A stretch of 64,000 bases of DNA from Pseudomonas cuatrocienegasensis (GTDB lineage Bacteria > Pseudomonadota > Gammaproteobacteria > Pseudomonadales > Pseudomonadaceae). Below, in pieces: positions 43,558 through 52,125 of this stretch. The stretch lies in NCBI RefSeq assembly GCF_900110925.1, contig NZ_FOFP01000004.1:277813-341812 (forward strand). The letters are read 5' to 3'. A model generated the notes under the pieces. That model was not told where the DNA came from. It did not search any database and saw only the letters and a list, made by a program, of their open reading frames with translations. The position numbers and the translations under genes were made by a program. The first letter of the stretch is position 1, and every line of letters begins with the position of its first letter.

Positions 43558-45045
43558 ATGACTGCAAATACCCCAATGCTTGTCACCTTCGTGGTGTACA
43601 TCGCACTCATGGTGCTGATCGGCCTGTTCGCCTACATGCGCACCAAAAACCTGTCCGACTACATCTTAGGTGGCCGCAGCCTCGGCAGCTTCGTCACCGC
43701 GTTGTCGGCTGGGGCCTCTGACATGAGCGGCTGGCTGCTGATGGGCCTGCCAGGCGCTGTCTACCTGTCCGGTCTGTCCGAGGGCTGGATCGCCATCGGC
43801 CTGATCGTCGGTGCCTACCTCAACTGGCTGTTTGTCGCCGGTCGTCTGCGCGTGCAGACCGAGCACAACGGCAACGCCCTGACCCTGCCGGATTACTTCA
43901 CCCACCGCTTTGAAGACAGCAGCCGCGTGCTGCGCATCTTCTCCGCCCTGGTGATTCTGGTGTTCTTCACCATCTACTGTGCCTCGGGCGTGGTGGCCGG
44001 TGCGCGGCTGTTCGAAAGCACCTTCGGCATGTCCTACAGCACCGCGCTGTGGGCCGGTGCGGCAGCGACCATCGTTTACACCTTTATCGGTGGCTTTCTG
44101 GCCGTGAGCTGGACCGACACCGTGCAAGCGACGCTGATGATCTTCGCCCTGATCCTCACGCCGGTCGTGGTGATGATCGCCACCGGCGGTGCAGACGCGA
44201 CCTTCGCCGCCATCGAGCTGCAGGACGCGACCAACTTCGACATGCTCAAGGGCGTGACCTTCGTCGGCGTGATCTCGCTGCTGGCCTGGGGCCTGGGCTA
44301 CTTCGGCCAGCCGCACATCCTCGCGCGCTTTATGGCGGCGGATTCGGCCAAGTCGATCCCGGCTGCACGGCGTATCTCCATGACCTGGATGATCCTCACC
44401 CTGGCGGGTGCTGTAGCGGTTGGTTTCTTCGGTATCGCCTACTTCGCGGCGCACCCGGAAGTCGCCGGGCCGGTAACCGAGAACCCGGAGCGGGTATTTA
44501 TCGAACTGGCCAAGCTGCTGTTCAACCCGTGGATCGCCGGCATCCTGCTGTCCGCTATCCTGGCGGCGGTGATGAGCACCCTGAGCTGCCAGTTGCTGGT
44601 CTGCTCCAGCGCCCTGACCGAGGACTTCTACAAGGCCTTCCTGCGTAAGGACGCCTCGCAGTCCGAGCTGGTGTGGGTCGGTCGCGCCATGGTCCTGCTG
44701 ATTGCCGTGGTGGCGATTCTGCTGGCTGCCAACCCGGAAAACCGCGTACTGGGCCTGGTGTCCTACGCCTGGGCAGGCTTCGGTGCTGCCTTCGGGCCGG
44801 TGGTAATCCTCTCGCTGGTGTGGAAGCAGATGACCCGCAACGGCGCCCTGGCCGGCATGCTGGTCGGTGCCTTCACCGTGATCCTGTGGAAGAACTTCCT
44901 CGGCCACCTGGGCCTGTACGAAATCATCCCGGGCTTTATCTTCGCCACCATCGCCATCCTGGTGTTCAGCCGCATCGGCAATGGCCCATCGGCGAGCATG
45001 ATCAAACGCTTCGAAACCGCCGAGAAGGAATACCAGGCCATCTGA
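43558..45045 (+). CDS. putP: Sodium/proline symporter PutP
   Basis: A 495-residue sodium:solute symporter with about 13 transmembrane helices. The start MTANTPMLVTFVVYIALMVL follows a GGGGAG site. Family features are the N-terminal LGGRSLGSFVTALSAGASDM (Na+ and substrate site helix), GAVYLSGLSEGWIAIGLIVG and LGYFGQPHILARFMA. It imports proline for PutA. An upstream in-frame start adds 13 residues before the real signal-like N-terminus. A strong terminator follows 35 bases after the stop. Confidence 0.97.
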   Translation: MTANTPMLVTFVVYIALMVLIGLFAYMRTKNLSDYILGGRSLGSFVTALSAGASDMSGWLLMGLPGAVYLSGLSEGWIAIGLIVGAYLNWLFVAGRLRVQTEHNGNALTLPDYFTHRFEDSSRVLRIFSALVILVFFTIYCASGVVAGARLFESTFGMSYSTALWAGAAATIVYTFIGGFLAVSWTDTVQATLMIFALILTPVVVMIATGGADATFAAIELQDATNFDMLKGVTFVGVISLLAWGLGYFGQPHILARFMAADSAKSIPAARRISMTWMILTLAGAVAVGFFGIAYFAAHPEVAGPVTENPERVFIELAKLLFNPWIAGILLSAILAAVMSTLSCQLLVCSSALTEDFYKAFLRKDASQSELVWVGRAMVLLIAVVAILLAANPENRVLGLVSYAWAGFGAAFGPVVILSLVWKQMTRNGALAGMLVGAFTVILWKNFLGHLGLYEIIPGFIFATIAILVFSRIGNGPSASMIKRFETAEKEYQAI

Positions 45046-45080
45046 TGGCCTGACGTTTCTCCAGAAACGCGGTAACACCG

Positions 45081-45112
45081 AGCCGGCCCACTGCAAGTGG
45101 GCCGGCTTTTTT
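45081..45112 (+). terminator. Rho-independent terminator of putP
   Basis: AGCCGGCCCACT and AGTGGGCCGGCT pair perfectly over 12 bases around GCA (45081-45107) and are followed by TTTTT. This is a textbook terminator. Confidence 0.93.
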
Positions 45113-45153
45113 ATGCCTGTGTCCCGGCAGTGTGTTGCATGGGCGACAAAGGA

Positions 45154-45233
45154 GTAGGGTGCGCCGCGCGCACCGCCTTTTGAGCCACGCGATTTACTGG
45201 TGCGCACGGCCTAGGCGGCCCCGCGCGCCCTAC
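45154..45233. repeat. GTAGGGTGCGC-type palindromic repeat
   Basis: GTAGGGTGCGC at the left is matched by GCGCGCCCTAC at the right, with inner GCGCGCACC and GGTGCGCAC copies. It is a different repeat class from the GTAGGAGC REPs and is related to the short hairpin at 21872-21888. Together with the REPIN that follows it explains the 437-base gap between putP and the VF530 gene. Confidence 0.65.
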
Positions 45234-45272
45234 ACCAGGCTCCACCGCTAAGCCCCAGCGTCACTGCCTCTC

Positions 45273-45358
45273 GTAGGAGCCGCGCCTCGCGGCGAATAGC
45301 GGCCATTCAGAGGTCTATCAGAGCGTCCAAAAGCTTCGCGCCGGGGCGGCGCTCCTAC
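45273..45358. repeat. REPIN right of putP, copy B (inverted relative to copy A)
   Basis: GTAGGAGCCGCGCCTCGCGG and CGGGGCGGCGCTCCTAC form the inverted ends. Read in reverse it aligns to 39768-39854 nearly end to end, so putA and putP lie between two oppositely oriented homologous copies. Confidence 0.85.
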
Positions 45359-45482
45359 AAAAGCCAAAGCAAAACTCCAGGCGCGCCCAAGGATGCGCGC
45401 AGAACCTGCGCTGCGCGCTTTATCCGCGCGCTCGGCTGCACTAAGCTGCCGCGCTATTCACTGATTACGCGCGGTATCCGCC

Positions 45483-45701
45483 ATGACCCAAACCCCTGCC
45501 AACCCACTGCACGGCGTGACCCTCGAAGCCATCGTCACCGCGCTGGTCGACACCCTCGGCTGGGAAGAAATGGCCCGGCGCATCGACATTCGCTGCTTCA
45601 AGAGCGATCCCAGCATCAAGTCCAGCCTGACCTTCCTGCGCAAGACGCCCTGGGCGCGGGAGAAGGTCGAGGCGTTATATGTGCGTACCTGCGTACGCTA
45701 G
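45483..45701 (+). CDS. VF530 (DUF2132) family protein
   Basis: A 72-residue protein with the family sequence nearly complete: [33 protein letters not shown], then [22 protein letters not shown]530 is a DNA-binding-like fold found in many proteobacteria, function unestablished. It stands alone between repeats and an aldo/keto reductase gene. Confidence 0.88.
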   Translation: MTQTPANPLHGVTLEAIVTALVDTLGWEEMARRIDIRCFKSDPSIKSSLTFLRKTPWAREKVEALYVRTCVR

Positions 45702-45759
45702 GAACCTTTGCCCACCAGCGCTGCCAACCGCACGACTATTCCCCAAGTGAGGCGCGATC

Positions 45760-46581
45760 ATGAAAACCCTTGAACTCTGTGGCCAGGCGTTACCGGTAAT
45801 CGGCCAGGGCACCTGGCGCATGGGCGAGGATCCGGTGCAGCGTGCGCGCGAGGTACGTGCCCTGCGTGAAGGGCTGGAGCTGGGGCTGCGTCTGATCGAC
45901 ACGGCCGAGATGTATGGCGAAGGCGGCGCCGAGCAGGTGGTTGGCGAGGCGATTGCAGGGCGCCGCGAGCAGGTGTTTCTGGTCAGCAAGGTCTACCCGC
46001 ACAACGCCAGCGAGAGCGGAGTGATTGCCGCCTGTGAGCGCAGCCTGCAGCGGCTGAAGACCGAGATGATCGACTTGTACCTGCTGCACTGGCGCGGCGA
46101 CTATCCGCTGGCGGAAACCCTGAGCGGTTTCGAGCGGCTGCGTGAGCAGGGCAAGATCCGTCACTGGGGCGTGTCCAATTTCGACCTGGCGGACATGCAG
46201 GAGCTGTCGGCCCCGGCTTGCGCCACAAACCAGGTGCTGTACAACCCCGAAGCGCGTGGTATCGAGTTCGATCTGCTGCCCTGGCAGCAGGCCCAGGGCG
46301 TGCCGCTGATGGCTTATTGTCCGATTGGCCAGGGCGGTGCCTTGCTGGCTGCTCCGGCTTTACGTGATATCGCGGCGCGCCATGGCGTAACGCCGGCTCA
46401 GGTTGCCCTGGCCTGGGTGTTGCGCCAGCCGGGGGTGATGGCAATCCCCAAGGCGGTCGATTCGCAGCACCTGCGCCTGAATGCCGAGGCCGCCAGCCTG
46501 CGTCTGAGCGCCGAGGACCTGACGCTGATCGATGCGGCCTACCCAGCGCCAACAGGTGCCCGGCCGTTGCAGATGGTGTAG
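45760..46581 (+). CDS. Aldo/keto reductase
   Basis: A 273-residue NADPH-dependent reductase of the AKR fold. The catalytic tetrad is visible: D in RLIDTAEMYGEGGAE, Y in the same segment, K in FLVSKVYPHNAS, and H in LYLLHWRGDY. The strand WGVSNFDLADMQE and coenzyme-binding KAVDSQHL near the C-terminus are typical. Close relatives reduce various carbonyls; the physiological substrate is unknown. AGGCGCGATC precedes the ATG. Confidence 0.92.
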   Translation: MKTLELCGQALPVIGQGTWRMGEDPVQRAREVRALREGLELGLRLIDTAEMYGEGGAEQVVGEAIAGRREQVFLVSKVYPHNASESGVIAACERSLQRLKTEMIDLYLLHWRGDYPLAETLSGFERLREQGKIRHWGVSNFDLADMQELSAPACATNQVLYNPEARGIEFDLLPWQQAQGVPLMAYCPIGQGGALLAAPALRDIAARHGVTPAQVALAWVLRQPGVMAIPKAVDSQHLRLNAEAASLRLSAEDLTLIDAAYPAPTGARPLQMV

Positions 46582-46605
46582 TTGGCGCGCTCGTGGTGGA
46601 TGGGC

Positions 46606-46707
46606 TGTGGGAGGGGCTTTAGCCGCGACTGACCTTGAAGGCGCTGAACGTCTTGCGACTAAAGCGGAGCACCATCCGACCCCTGCCATAAACCGACATT
46701 TCATGGT
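46606..46707. repeat. REP-like element, copy 2 (homologous to 38560-38661 reversed)
   Basis: TGTGGGAGGGGCTTTAGCCG heads an element of about 100 bases that contains TGACCTTGA, GCGACTAAAGC, GAGCACC and ends ACATTTCATGGTCG. The same blocks in the same order appear in the complement of 38560-38661. It occupies the aldo/keto reductase-cupin gap. Confidence 0.65.
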
Positions 46708-46764
46708 CGGTCCGACCCTACGGGCTCCGATGGGTGAAACCTCAGCTACGCGCCCTGATCCCTG

Positions 46765-47094
46765 TCAATCAACGATAAACAACCGCGCGCCAGTGGATGT
46801 TGAGGAACGGTGGGCTTCGGCCTGATCGGCGACCTGGTAGCTCATCCCGGCGGTCATCACGAAGCGCCGACCATCTTCCAGTTCGGTGTGCAGTTCACCC
46901 TCCAGGCACAGCAAAATGTGTCCTTTGCTGCACCAGTGATCAGCCAGGTAACCGGCGCTGTACTCGACCATGCGCACACGCAGGGCACCGAACTGCTGGG
47001 TGCGCCAGTAGGCCGTGCCGGTTGCGCCGGGGTGGGTGGTGGCGTCGAGCTGGCTCCAGTCGGTGGTGCCAAAAGGTATGTCGCGAATGTCCAT
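46765..47094 (-). CDS. DHCW-motif cupin protein
   Basis: A 109-residue single-domain cupin. The segment DHWCSKGHILLCLEGELHTE gives the family its name and contributes metal-site residues; the second half has FVMTAGMSYQVADQAEAHRS. Function is unknown. It begins two bases after the RND pump gene ends and is on the same strand, so it is almost certainly the fourth gene of the tetR-MFP-RND operon and may be linked to detoxification. Confidence 0.85.
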   Translation of the reverse strand: MDIRDIPFGTTDWSQLDATTHPGATGTAYWRTQQFGALRVRMVEYSAGYLADHWCSKGHILLCLEGELHTELEDGRRFVMTAGMSYQVADQAEAHRSSTSTGARLFIVD

Positions 47095-47096
47095 GC

Positions 47097-50000
47097 TTAT
47101 CCTTGGTGGGCGTCGGGGCGCGGTGCGCGCAGGTGGTCGGGCAGGTCGTCGAGATCATCGTCATGGGCGGTCAAGGGCGCTGGGCGTCGCTCGAAGCGTG
47201 CGCCGAGCACCAGCAGGCACGGCGTCAGCAGCAAGGTCAGCACGGTCGCAAAGCTCAGGCCGCCGGCAATCGCGCTGGACAGCTGAGTCCACCACTGGGT
47301 CGAAGGCGCGCCTATACCCAGGCTTGGGGTGAGCAGATCCACGTTGATGCTCAGCACCATCGGCACCAGACCCAATACGGTCGTCACCGCAGTGAGCAGC
47401 ACCGGACGCAGGCGCAGGCAGCCGGTTTCCAGTGCTGCTTCGTGGGGCGGCAGACCCTGGCGGCGCAGCTGGTTGTAGGTGTCGATGAGGATGATGTTGT
47501 TGTTCACCACGATCCCGGCCAGGGCGATCAGGCCCATGCCGACCATGACGATGCCAAAGGACTGGCCGTTGACCAGCAGCCCCATCAGCACGCCTGCGGT
47601 AGACAAGACGATGGCCGAGAGCACCAGCAGCGCCTGGTAGATGCTGTTGAACTGGGTCACCAGAATCAGCGCCATGAGGAAGATCGCCACCACGAAGGCA
47701 GTGGCCAGAAAGGTCGCCGCCTCGCGCTGGTCGGCGTCTTCCCCGGCGAAGGTGATGCGCACATCGGTCGGCACTTCGCCCATGGCGTCGCGCAGGGCCT
47801 TGAGGCGCTCATCCAGGCGCGCATCAGGCAGCAGGTCGGCCTGCAGGGTGATGGTGCGGTTGCCGTCGACCCGGCGCAGGGTGCCGACCTTGGGCCCCGG
47901 TTGCAGGTCAACGAAGTTGGACAGCGGTACCTGGCCGCTGCTGGTATTGAGGGTCAGGCGGCCGAGTTGGTCGAGCGAGCGCCAGTCCCCCGGCAGGCGC
48001 ACGCGGATATCCACCTCGTCGGTGGCATCTTCCGGGCGGTAAGTCGCCAGTTTCAGGCCGTTGGTCACCAGTTGCACGGCATTGCCCACGCTCAGCACAT
48101 CGGCGCCGAAACGCGCCGCCGCTTCTCGGTCAACGCGCAGGCGCCACTCCACGCCGGGCAGGGCGCGGTCATCCTCAATGTCCTTGAAGCCGCCAAGACG
48201 CTGCATGGTTGCCCGCAGTTGTTCGACCCACTGATCGCTCTTGGCAGGGTCGAGGCTACTGACCTGCAGCTTGACCGGCTTACCGCTGCTCGGCCCCTGT
48301 TCCTGCTCGCGAAACTCCAGCACCACGCCGGGGATATCGGCGCTGCGCTGGCGCATCTCGTCGAGAATCTGCCGCGCCGGGCGGCGCTGGTGCCAGTCGA
48401 CGAACTGGAACTGCAGGGTGCCGATCACATCGGTGCCCAGTTGCCCCTGCTGGCCTTCGGGTTGGGCGATGGAGCGGGCATACAGCGCCTTGACCTCGGC
48501 CATGCCGAGCAGGCGCGCTTCCAGTTGTTGCAGCAGTGCGTCCTTCTCCTCGATCGACAGATCACCGCGGGCGCGCAGCCAGATCTGCGCATTTTCCGGC
48601 TCCACCTCGGGGAAGAACTCGACGCCATGGTTGTAGCGCCCATAACCGACGTAAATCAGCGCGACCAGGCCAAGCATGCCCAGCAGCGTCAGGCCTGGCC
48701 GGCGTAGCAGGCGTTCGAGCAAACCACGATAGGCGCGGGCGCCAGGGGCAGGGCGGTCGTTGAGCGGTTTGGCTGCACTACCGGTCACTGCGCCAAGCAC
48801 CGGCAGAAAGATCAGGGCCATGGCCAGTGACGCCAGCAGGCAGAGGATCACCGTGGCTGGCAGGTATTTCATAAACTGGCCGACCACCCCGGGCCAGAAC
48901 AGCAGCGGCAGGAACACCACCAGGGTGGTGGCGGTGGAGGAAATCACCGGCCAGGCCATGCGGCTGGCGGCATTCACCCAGGCTTCACGCGGTGGTTGGC
49001 CCTGCTGCTGGTAACGGTCGGCCAGTTCGGAGACGACGATGGCGCCGTCGACCAGCATGCCGGCCACCAGAATCAGGCTGAACAGCACAACGATATTCAG
49101 GGTAAAGCCGAGCATCCAGATCAGCAGGATGCCGGTCAGGAAGGCGCCGGGAATGGTCAGCCCGACCAGCAGCGCCGAGCGCATGCCCATGCTCGCCACC
49201 ACCAGGATCAACACCAGGACGATGGCGGTCATTACGTTGTTGAGCAGGTCGCCGAGCATGGTCTCGACTTCCTGGGACTGGTCCATGATGTAGCTGACCT
49301 GCAGCCCCTCGGGCAGCAGCGGCGCGGCCTGGGCCATCAGCGCCTTGACCTGCTCGATGGTGGCGATGATGTTGGCGCCGCTGCGTTTGGCCACTTCCAG
49401 AACGATGGCCGGCTGGCCATTGATCCGCGCGTACCCGGTCGGGTCCTTGAAGGTACGGCGAATGGTGGCCACGTCGGCGAAGGTGACCACACTGCTGCCT
49501 TCGACCTTGACCGGCATGGATAGCACGTCTTCGAGGTTCTCGATCACCCCGGGCACTTTCATGGTCAGGCGCCCGGCACCGTTGTCCAGGCTGCCGGCCG
49601 CGACCAGGCGGTTGTTACGGCTGACCAGGTTGAACAGGTCGGTGTAGTCGATGCCGTAGCTGTCGAGCACCTGCGGGTCGACGACGATTTCCAGCAGGTC
49701 TTCGCGGTCGCCACCGATCTCCACCGAGAGCACTTCGGCGATGCCTTCGATGTTCTCCTTCAACTGCCGCGCCACGTACACCAGTTGCTGCTCGTCGAGC
49801 GGGCCGGAGAGGCCGATCGACAACACCGGGAACAGCGCCACGTTGACCTCGGTGACCACCGGCTCCTCGGCTTCTTCGGGCAACTTGCTGCGTGCGGTGT
49901 CGACCTTCTCGCGCACATCCGCCAGGGCCACCTTGGCGTTGAAGCCGGCATCGAACTCCAGGGTTACCGAGGCATGTCCTTCGCTGGACATCGAGCGCAT

Positions 50001-50240
50001 TTCCTTGACCCCTTCGAGGCTGCGCAGCTCTTGCTCCAGTGGCCGTACCAGCAGGCGCTCGGCGTCCTCCGGGCTGATGCCTTCGAGCACCACCGAGACG
50101 TAGATGATGGGAATGCTGACGTCGGGGTTGGCCTCCTTGGGGATGGCTACATAGGCGGCGTAACCGCCGAGCATAAGGAACAGCAGCAACAACAGACTGG
50201 TGCGGCTGCGGTCGAGGGCGGCGGCGATCAGCGCACGCAT
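47097..50240 (-). CDS. RND-family efflux pump, inner-membrane subunit
   Basis: A 1047-residue HAE1/AcrB-like transporter starting MRALIAAALDRSRTSLLLLL. It has the two-fold repeat of helices and periplasmic loops; ANPDVSIPIIYVSVVLEGIS begins the first porter domain and VLFSLILVAGMLVDGAIVVS is TM4 with its proton-relay Asp. TM4 has one Asp (VDGA) where AcrB has two, as in a divergent subgroup. It overlaps nothing but is one base from the fusion-protein gene upstream. Substrates are unknown. Confidence 0.93.
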   Translation of the reverse strand: MRALIAAALDRSRTSLLLLLFLMLGGYAAYVAIPKEANPDVSIPIIYVSVVLEGISPEDAERLLVRPLEQELRSLEGVKEMRSMSSEGHASVTLEFDAGFNAKVALADVREKVDTARSKLPEEAEEPVVTEVNVALFPVLSIGLSGPLDEQQLVYVARQLKENIEGIAEVLSVEIGGDREDLLEIVVDPQVLDSYGIDYTDLFNLVSRNNRLVAAGSLDNGAGRLTMKVPGVIENLEDVLSMPVKVEGSSVVTFADVATIRRTFKDPTGYARINGQPAIVLEVAKRSGANIIATIEQVKALMAQAAPLLPEGLQVSYIMDQSQEVETMLGDLLNNVMTAIVLVLILVVASMGMRSALLVGLTIPGAFLTGILLIWMLGFTLNIVVLFSLILVAGMLVDGAIVVSELADRYQQQGQPPREAWVNAASRMAWPVISSTATTLVVFLPLLFWPGVVGQFMKYLPATVILCLLASLAMALIFLPVLGAVTGSAAKPLNDRPAPGARAYRGLLERLLRRPGLTLLGMLGLVALIYVGYGRYNHGVEFFPEVEPENAQIWLRARGDLSIEEKDALLQQLEARLLGMAEVKALYARSIAQPEGQQGQLGTDVIGTLQFQFVDWHQRRPARQILDEMRQRSADIPGVVLEFREQEQGPSSGKPVKLQVSSLDPAKSDQWVEQLRATMQRLGGFKDIEDDRALPGVEWRLRVDREAAARFGADVLSVGNAVQLVTNGLKLATYRPEDATDEVDIRVRLPGDWRSLDQLGRLTLNTSSGQVPLSNFVDLQPGPKVGTLRRVDGNRTITLQADLLPDARLDERLKALRDAMGEVPTDVRITFAGEDADQREAATFLATAFVVAIFLMALILVTQFNSIYQALLVLSAIVLSTAGVLMGLLVNGQSFGIVMVGMGLIALAGIVVNNNIILIDTYNQLRRQGLPPHEAALETGCLRLRPVLLTAVTTVLGLVPMVLSINVDLLTPSLGIGAPSTQWWTQLSSAIAGGLSFATVLTLLLTPCLLVLGARFERRPAPLTAHDDDLDDLPDHLRAPRPDAHQG

Positions 50241-50241
50241 C

Positions 50242-51324
50242 TCAGCGCACCTCGCCGGCAAGGCGCGTCTGCACCTGCTGGCCCGGCTCGACGAAACCCT
50301 GGCCGAGGGTGATCAGCGCCACGCGCGGCGGCAGGCCGGCAACCCAGGCACCGTCAGTGTCGACGCTGAGCAGCTCGACCGGGCTGAATACCACCCGTTG
50401 CTGCTCATCGACCCACTTGACGCCGTTGCGCCCGGCCGCATCGAGGCTGAGCAGGGCAGGTGAGAGGCGGTGCGCCAGGGTTTCGCCGGTCTGGATCTGC
50501 AGGGTTGCGCTGGCACCGGCCAGGCGCTGGCTTTCGGGGTTGGGCACGCGCACCTCAATGCGGAAACTGCGCGAGCCAGGGTCGGCGGCCGCCGCGATAA
50601 AGTGCAGGTCGCCCTCAAGCTCCCGGCCATCGAGCAGTTGCACGCGCACCGGTTGGCCCAGACGTAGTTGGGTGACCTGCTGCTGGGCGATCTGCGCGCT
50701 GACCTTGAGCTGGGCGATGTCGACCAGGGTCAGCAGGCTTTGCCCCGGCTGGACGAAATCGCCCAGTTCCACCGCACGGGCATCGTAGACCCCGGCAAAG
50801 GGCGCGGTGATCTGCGTGTAGCGCATTTGCAGGCGCGCGCTGTCGAGTTCGGCGCGGGCCTTGGCCAGCTCGCTGTCCAGGCGCAGCAGCTCGTTGGCCG
50901 AGAACAGGTTGCGCTCACGCAGGCGCTTGGCCGCACTGACATCGGTTTCACGCTGGCGCACGTCGGCCTCGCTGCGCGCCACCTGGGTGGCGCGGTCATC
51001 GGCGGAGAGGCTGAGCAGGCGTTCGCCGGCCGCCACCGGGCTGCCTTTGTCGCGGTCCAGGCGGATTACGCTGGCGCTGATCTGCGCGCGCAACTCGACC
51101 CGGCGCCAGGGCTCGATCTGCCCCTGCACCACATGCTGACGCTGCATCGGCTCGGCTTCCAGCCACTGCACTTCGACCCGCGGCAGGCCTTGCTCCGGCG
51201 CTGGCAGGTCGGCGGTCGGGGTGTCGCGCGCCTCCAGCAGGGCACCGCTGAACAGCCAGAGGGCGAGGGCCAAGGTCAGGGCGACTGCGATCAGCCAGGG
51301 GCGTTTGGACAGGGCAGAGAGCAT
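50242..51324 (-). CDS. RND efflux membrane-fusion protein
   Basis: A 360-residue periplasmic adaptor with a single N-terminal transmembrane anchor (residues 9-28). The order is lipoyl-half (RRVELRAQISASVIRLDRDK), coiled-coil hairpin (about 115-165, RSEADVRQRETDVSAAKRLR), second lipoyl half (ITAPFAGVYDARAVELGDFV), beta-barrel and membrane-proximal domain. It links the RND pump to an outer-membrane channel not encoded here. It begins 6 bases after tetR and ends one base before the pump. Confidence 0.93.
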   Translation of the reverse strand: MLSALSKRPWLIAVALTLALALWLFSGALLEARDTPTADLPAPEQGLPRVEVQWLEAEPMQRQHVVQGQIEPWRRVELRAQISASVIRLDRDKGSPVAAGERLLSLSADDRATQVARSEADVRQRETDVSAAKRLRERNLFSANELLRLDSELAKARAELDSARLQMRYTQITAPFAGVYDARAVELGDFVQPGQSLLTLVDIAQLKVSAQIAQQQVTQLRLGQPVRVQLLDGRELEGDLHFIAAAADPGSRSFRIEVRVPNPESQRLAGASATLQIQTGETLAHRLSPALLSLDAAGRNGVKWVDEQQRVVFSPVELLSVDTDGAWVAGLPPRVALITLGQGFVEPGQQVQTRLAGEVR

Positions 51325-51330
51325 GGCGGG

Positions 51331-51987
51331 TTACTCGTGAGAGGCGGCGGTGGCGCGCAGTGCATTGGCCTGGCCACAGAGCCCGGCGATGATGAAATCG
51401 GTCACGCAATCAAAGTAGTCGTGCAAGGCGACGGGCTCGGCCCAGTGGCTGAAACCACCCGCGGCGATACGCGCCATGACACCGTTGAAGCAGGCCTCAA
51501 CGCCCCACAGCAACTGCATGCACTCATCGTCGTTGAGATTCAGGTGGCTCAGGCTGTCGCGCAGCAGGTCCTGGAAGAACAGGGTGTAGGCGCCCTCGAT
51601 CTGCTGAAACTGCTCGCGAAAGGCCGGCTCCAGACGCTCCTGAAACTCCGGGCGGTCGCAGTGGTGCGACAGTTGGGCCAGCAGGGGGGTGTTGAGCATG
51701 TGCTCGAAAGCCAGGCGGGTCACCGGGCGCAAGGCCTGGCCCGCGGGCTGGGCGGCTTTGGTCGCGTGCAGGGCGGCCAGGTGGTCCTGGGCCAGGCGGG
51801 CGGCGAGCTGCGTGTAGAGCGCCTCCTTGCTGGGGAAATGCTTGTACACCGTGCCCTTGCCGATACCGGCCGCGATGGCGACCTGGGCGATGGTCACGCG
51901 GTCCCAGGGCTGTTCGCTGAACAGCTGGAGGGCAGCGTCGAGAATGGCGCTTTCGCGCTGCTGGAAGAGCTGATCCTGATAACGCAT
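51331..51987 (-). CDS. TetR-family repressor of the RND operon
   Basis: A 218-residue TetR regulator starting MRYQDQLFQQRESAILDAAL. The helix-turn-helix is VTIAQVAIAAGIGKGTVYKHF. The C-terminal ligand pocket is unrelated to named regulators I recognise. It is the first gene of the efflux operon and has a large palindromic site just upstream of its start, so autorepression with induction by a pump substrate is the simple model. An alternate start five codons upstream exists. Confidence 0.9.
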   Translation of the reverse strand: MRYQDQLFQQRESAILDAALQLFSEQPWDRVTIAQVAIAAGIGKGTVYKHFPSKEALYTQLAARLAQDHLAALHATKAAQPAGQALRPVTRLAFEHMLNTPLLAQLSHHCDRPEFQERLEPAFREQFQQIEGAYTLFFQDLLRDSLSHLNLNDDECMQLLWGVEACFNGVMARIAAGGFSHWAEPVALHDYFDCVTDFIIAGLCGQANALRATAASHE

Positions 51988-52007
51988 GGCGACTGAACCC
52001 AATGGTA

Positions 52008-52040
52008 GTGACCGGCGGTCATGCTATGACTGTCGGTCAC
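52008..52040. promoter_or_regulatory. Candidate TetR operator: two TGACYG-N-CGGTCA palindromes
   Basis: TGACCGGCGGTCA (52009-52021) is a perfect palindrome; TGACTGTCGGTCA (52027-52039) matches at 12 of 13 positions, centres 18 bp apart. The full stretch from GTGACCG to CGGTCAC is itself a near-dyad of 33 bp. It lies just upstream of the tetR start codon, where TetR repressors usually bind. Confidence 0.7.
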
Positions 52041-52125
52041 GATCGGCAAGCGGGGAGTTGTAACAAGGCGCATGGCAGCTGTGCATGCTGCTTGACTCGA
52101 TACTTTTATAGGGGGCCGACTGCCC

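Noticed and set aside
43666..45207. A 513-codon open frame antisense to putP
   Set aside because: It is rich in Gly, His, Gln and Asp as expected of the complement of a membrane protein gene and has no family signature.
46797..48707. A 636-codon open frame antisense to the RND pump and cupin genes
   Set aside because: Low-complexity His/Gln/Gly-rich sequence typical of a shadow frame; the opposite strand encodes a full RND transporter.
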